A DNA stretch of 64,000 nucleotides from positions 558,001-622,000 of the forward strand of contig CAVVOI010000009.1 in assembly GCA_963749825.1 (NCBI GenBank), in the 5' to 3' direction. A program made the translations under genes and the position numbers. The stretch comes from UBA11865 sp963749825. Lineage in GTDB: Bacteria; Chloroflexota; Anaerolineae; Promineifilales; Promineifilaceae. Positions 62,482-64,000 of this stretch are shown piece by piece (positions within the stretch are counted from its first letter, which is position 1; every line of letters begins with the position of its first letter). A model generated the notes under the pieces. It had not been told where the DNA came from. It ran no database searches and saw only the letters and a list, made by a program, of their open reading frames with translations.

Positions 62482-64000
62482 ATGCCAGCATTTGACCTTC
62501 ATTCTGATTTTCAACCAACGGGTGACCAACCACAAGCTATAGAGAAGTTGTCGCATGGTTTGAAATCTAGTCAACAGTTACCAGACGTTGTTGGGCGCTA
62601 CTGGGACCGGTAAGACGTTCACAGTTGCGCAGGTTATCCAGGAAGTTCAGCGGCCGACATTGATCATCGCTCATAATAAGACCCTGGCTGCACAGCTTTA
62701 TGGTGAATTCCGCGATTTTTTTCCTAACAATGCCGTTTCCTTTTTCGTCAGCTACTATGACTATTATCAGCCAGAAGCGTACGTACCTCGGCACGACTTA
62801 TTTATTGAAAAAGAAACTGAAATCAATGAGGAGATTGACCGGCTTCGTCTTGAGGCCACGACCAATATCCTTAGCCGCCGGGATGTCATCATCATTGCAT
62901 CTGTATCTTGTATTTATGGCATTGGCAACCCTGAAGCCTATGGAAAGGTGACGGTTAAGCTGGAGCGGGGAAAGGCATACCGGCGTGATACGCTGTTACG
63001 TCACTTAGTTGATATTCAGTACGAGAGAAACGATTTGGAGCTTCGCCGGGGCGCATTTCGCGTTCGTGGTGATACTTTAGAAATCGTACCGGCTTACGCT
63101 GAAACAGCCTACCGGATGGAGTTCTGGGGTGATGAAATTGAGCGCATCACTGAAATCGATCCACTGACAGGCGAAGTCTTGACCGATCATTTGAAGATTG
63201 AAATCTTTCCCGCCAAACAATTCATCACCGATGAAGATAAACTTGCTGCTGCAATCAATGACATTGAAATTGAACTAGGTGAACGCATAACCCATTTCAA
63301 GCAGAATAAAATGTACTTGGAGGCTCAACGCATCGAGCAACGTACCCTTTATGATCTGGAAATGTTACGAGAAATCGGTTATTGCTCTGGCATTGAAAAT
63401 TACAGTAGGCATCTGGATCAACGCCAGGAGGGCGAGCCACCCTGGACCTTGATCGATTACTTTCCACGCGACTTCTTATTCATAATCGATGAAAGTCACA
63501 TGACCATTCCACAGGTTCGCGGCATGTGGGGTGGAGACCGGAGTCGGAAGCAGACTCTGGTCGAATTTGGATTCCGACTACCTAGCGCATTGGATAACCG
63601 CCCACTTAGTTTTGAAGAGTTTGAGGAAAGGGTTAATCAGGCCATTTTTACCAGTGCGACACCAGGTCCATATGAGTTTGAGCATTCGGCCGCGGTAGTA
63701 GAACAAGTCATCCGGCCAACTGGCATCATCGACCCGGTCATAGAAGTCAGGCCGGTGACGGGCCAAGTGGATGATCTTTTAGGTGAGATACGGCAGCGTA
63801 CTGAGCAAGGCCAAAGAACGTTGGTCACGACACTGACCAAAAGAATGGCCGAGGATCTAAGTGACTACCTTTTGGAAATGGGTGTCAAAGTCCATTACCT
63901 TCATTCGGAAATCGACACTCTGGAAAGGACGGAGATATTGCGCGATCTGCGGATGGGCGTATTTGATGTGGTGGTCGGAATCAACTTGTTGCGTGAAGGC
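62482..64000 (+). pseudogene. uvrB: UvrB, frameshifted near the N-terminus and cut by window end
   Basis: The ATG follows GAGGGAG. Reading gives FDLHSDFQPTGDQPQAIEKL then SHGLKSSQQ, and then shifts. One extra T at 62578/62579 (CAGTTACC for CAGTACC) breaks the frame just before Walker A. After removing it the protein runs clean to the window end: LLGATGTGKTFTVAQVIQEV, the beta-hairpin SYYDYYQPEAYVPRHDLFIE, FLFIIDESHMTIPQVRGMWG, and FTSATPGPYE. It is the damage-verifying helicase of nucleotide excision repair. A one-base lesion in a well-kept repair gene suggests a sequencing error. Confidence 0.9.

Overview
The window looks like a chromosomal segment of a Chloroflexota bacterium, probably of the Anaerolineae or a related lineage. 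This is inferred from protein style, not proven. The signs are GT-C membrane glycosyltransferases with an extra C-terminal beta domain, secreted proteins with long Thr/Pro 'PTNTP' linkers, a kinase-NB-ARC-TPR regulator, a Gram-positive-type LexA box (GAAC-N4-GTTC) at uvrB, a SAM-I riboswitch, and strong use of GGCCG-type words. The DNA is of medium GC. Most genes have clear GGAGG-type ribosome binding sites, and GTG and TTG starts occur.

Layout. 0-8 kb: FGE-like lipoprotein, a scarred stretch (decayed SLC13 copy and an integrase N-terminal fragment), a GT-C glycosyltransferase, a four-RCK_C SLC13 permease, a small membrane protein and biotin ligase. 8-12 kb: FtsK translocase and a secreted glycosidase-like protein. 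12-31 kb is accessory: tiny membrane ORFs, a tandem double 5'-nucleotidase coupled to a 34-residue Cys-rich peptide, an ISAs1 transposase remnant, a GT-C-like membrane protein, the kinase/NB-ARC/TPR regulator, a group of small secreted or membrane proteins whose promoters share a 32-bp palindromic repeat, and an ABC exporter. Scattered through it are three decayed fragments of comM (yifB), all on the strand of the intact copy at 31.4-32.9 kb. 33-41 kb: SQR-like oxidoreductase, SdrD-like secreted protein, thioesterase, LysM lipoprotein, threonine synthase, SH3-like membrane protein, dihydrolipoyl dehydrogenase, tRNA-Val. 41-46 kb: tandem SPFH-like membrane proteins (the first frameshifted), PfkB kinase and polyprenol/dolichol-kinase-like protein. 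46-58 kb: DUF1989 protein, HExxH lipoprotein, a two-gene mini-operon, GCS2 ligase, leucyl aminopeptidase, epimerase, ornithine aminotransferase, a periplasmic binding lipoprotein out of frame with its signal peptide, UppP and Tgt. 58-64 kb: a SAM-I riboswitch driving a Cys/Met-metabolism PLP enzyme and aspartokinase, a decayed DAO-family oxidase, tmRNA, and LexA-boxed uvrB running off the window.

Functional links: the riboswitch operon and threonine synthase belong to aspartate-family amino acid synthesis. FtsK, UvrB, ComM and the LexA box concern DNA handling. UppP, the GT-C proteins, LysM, SPFH-like and polyprenol-kinase-like proteins concern the envelope.

The most notable signals are the repeated comM debris, the shared promoter architecture at 24.1-25.5 kb, the Cys-rich peptide coupled to the double nucleotidase, the small-protein operon at 48.6 kb, and single-site frame breaks in otherwise healthy genes (SPFH, binding protein, uvrB). 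Those breaks could be sequencing errors or real lesions.
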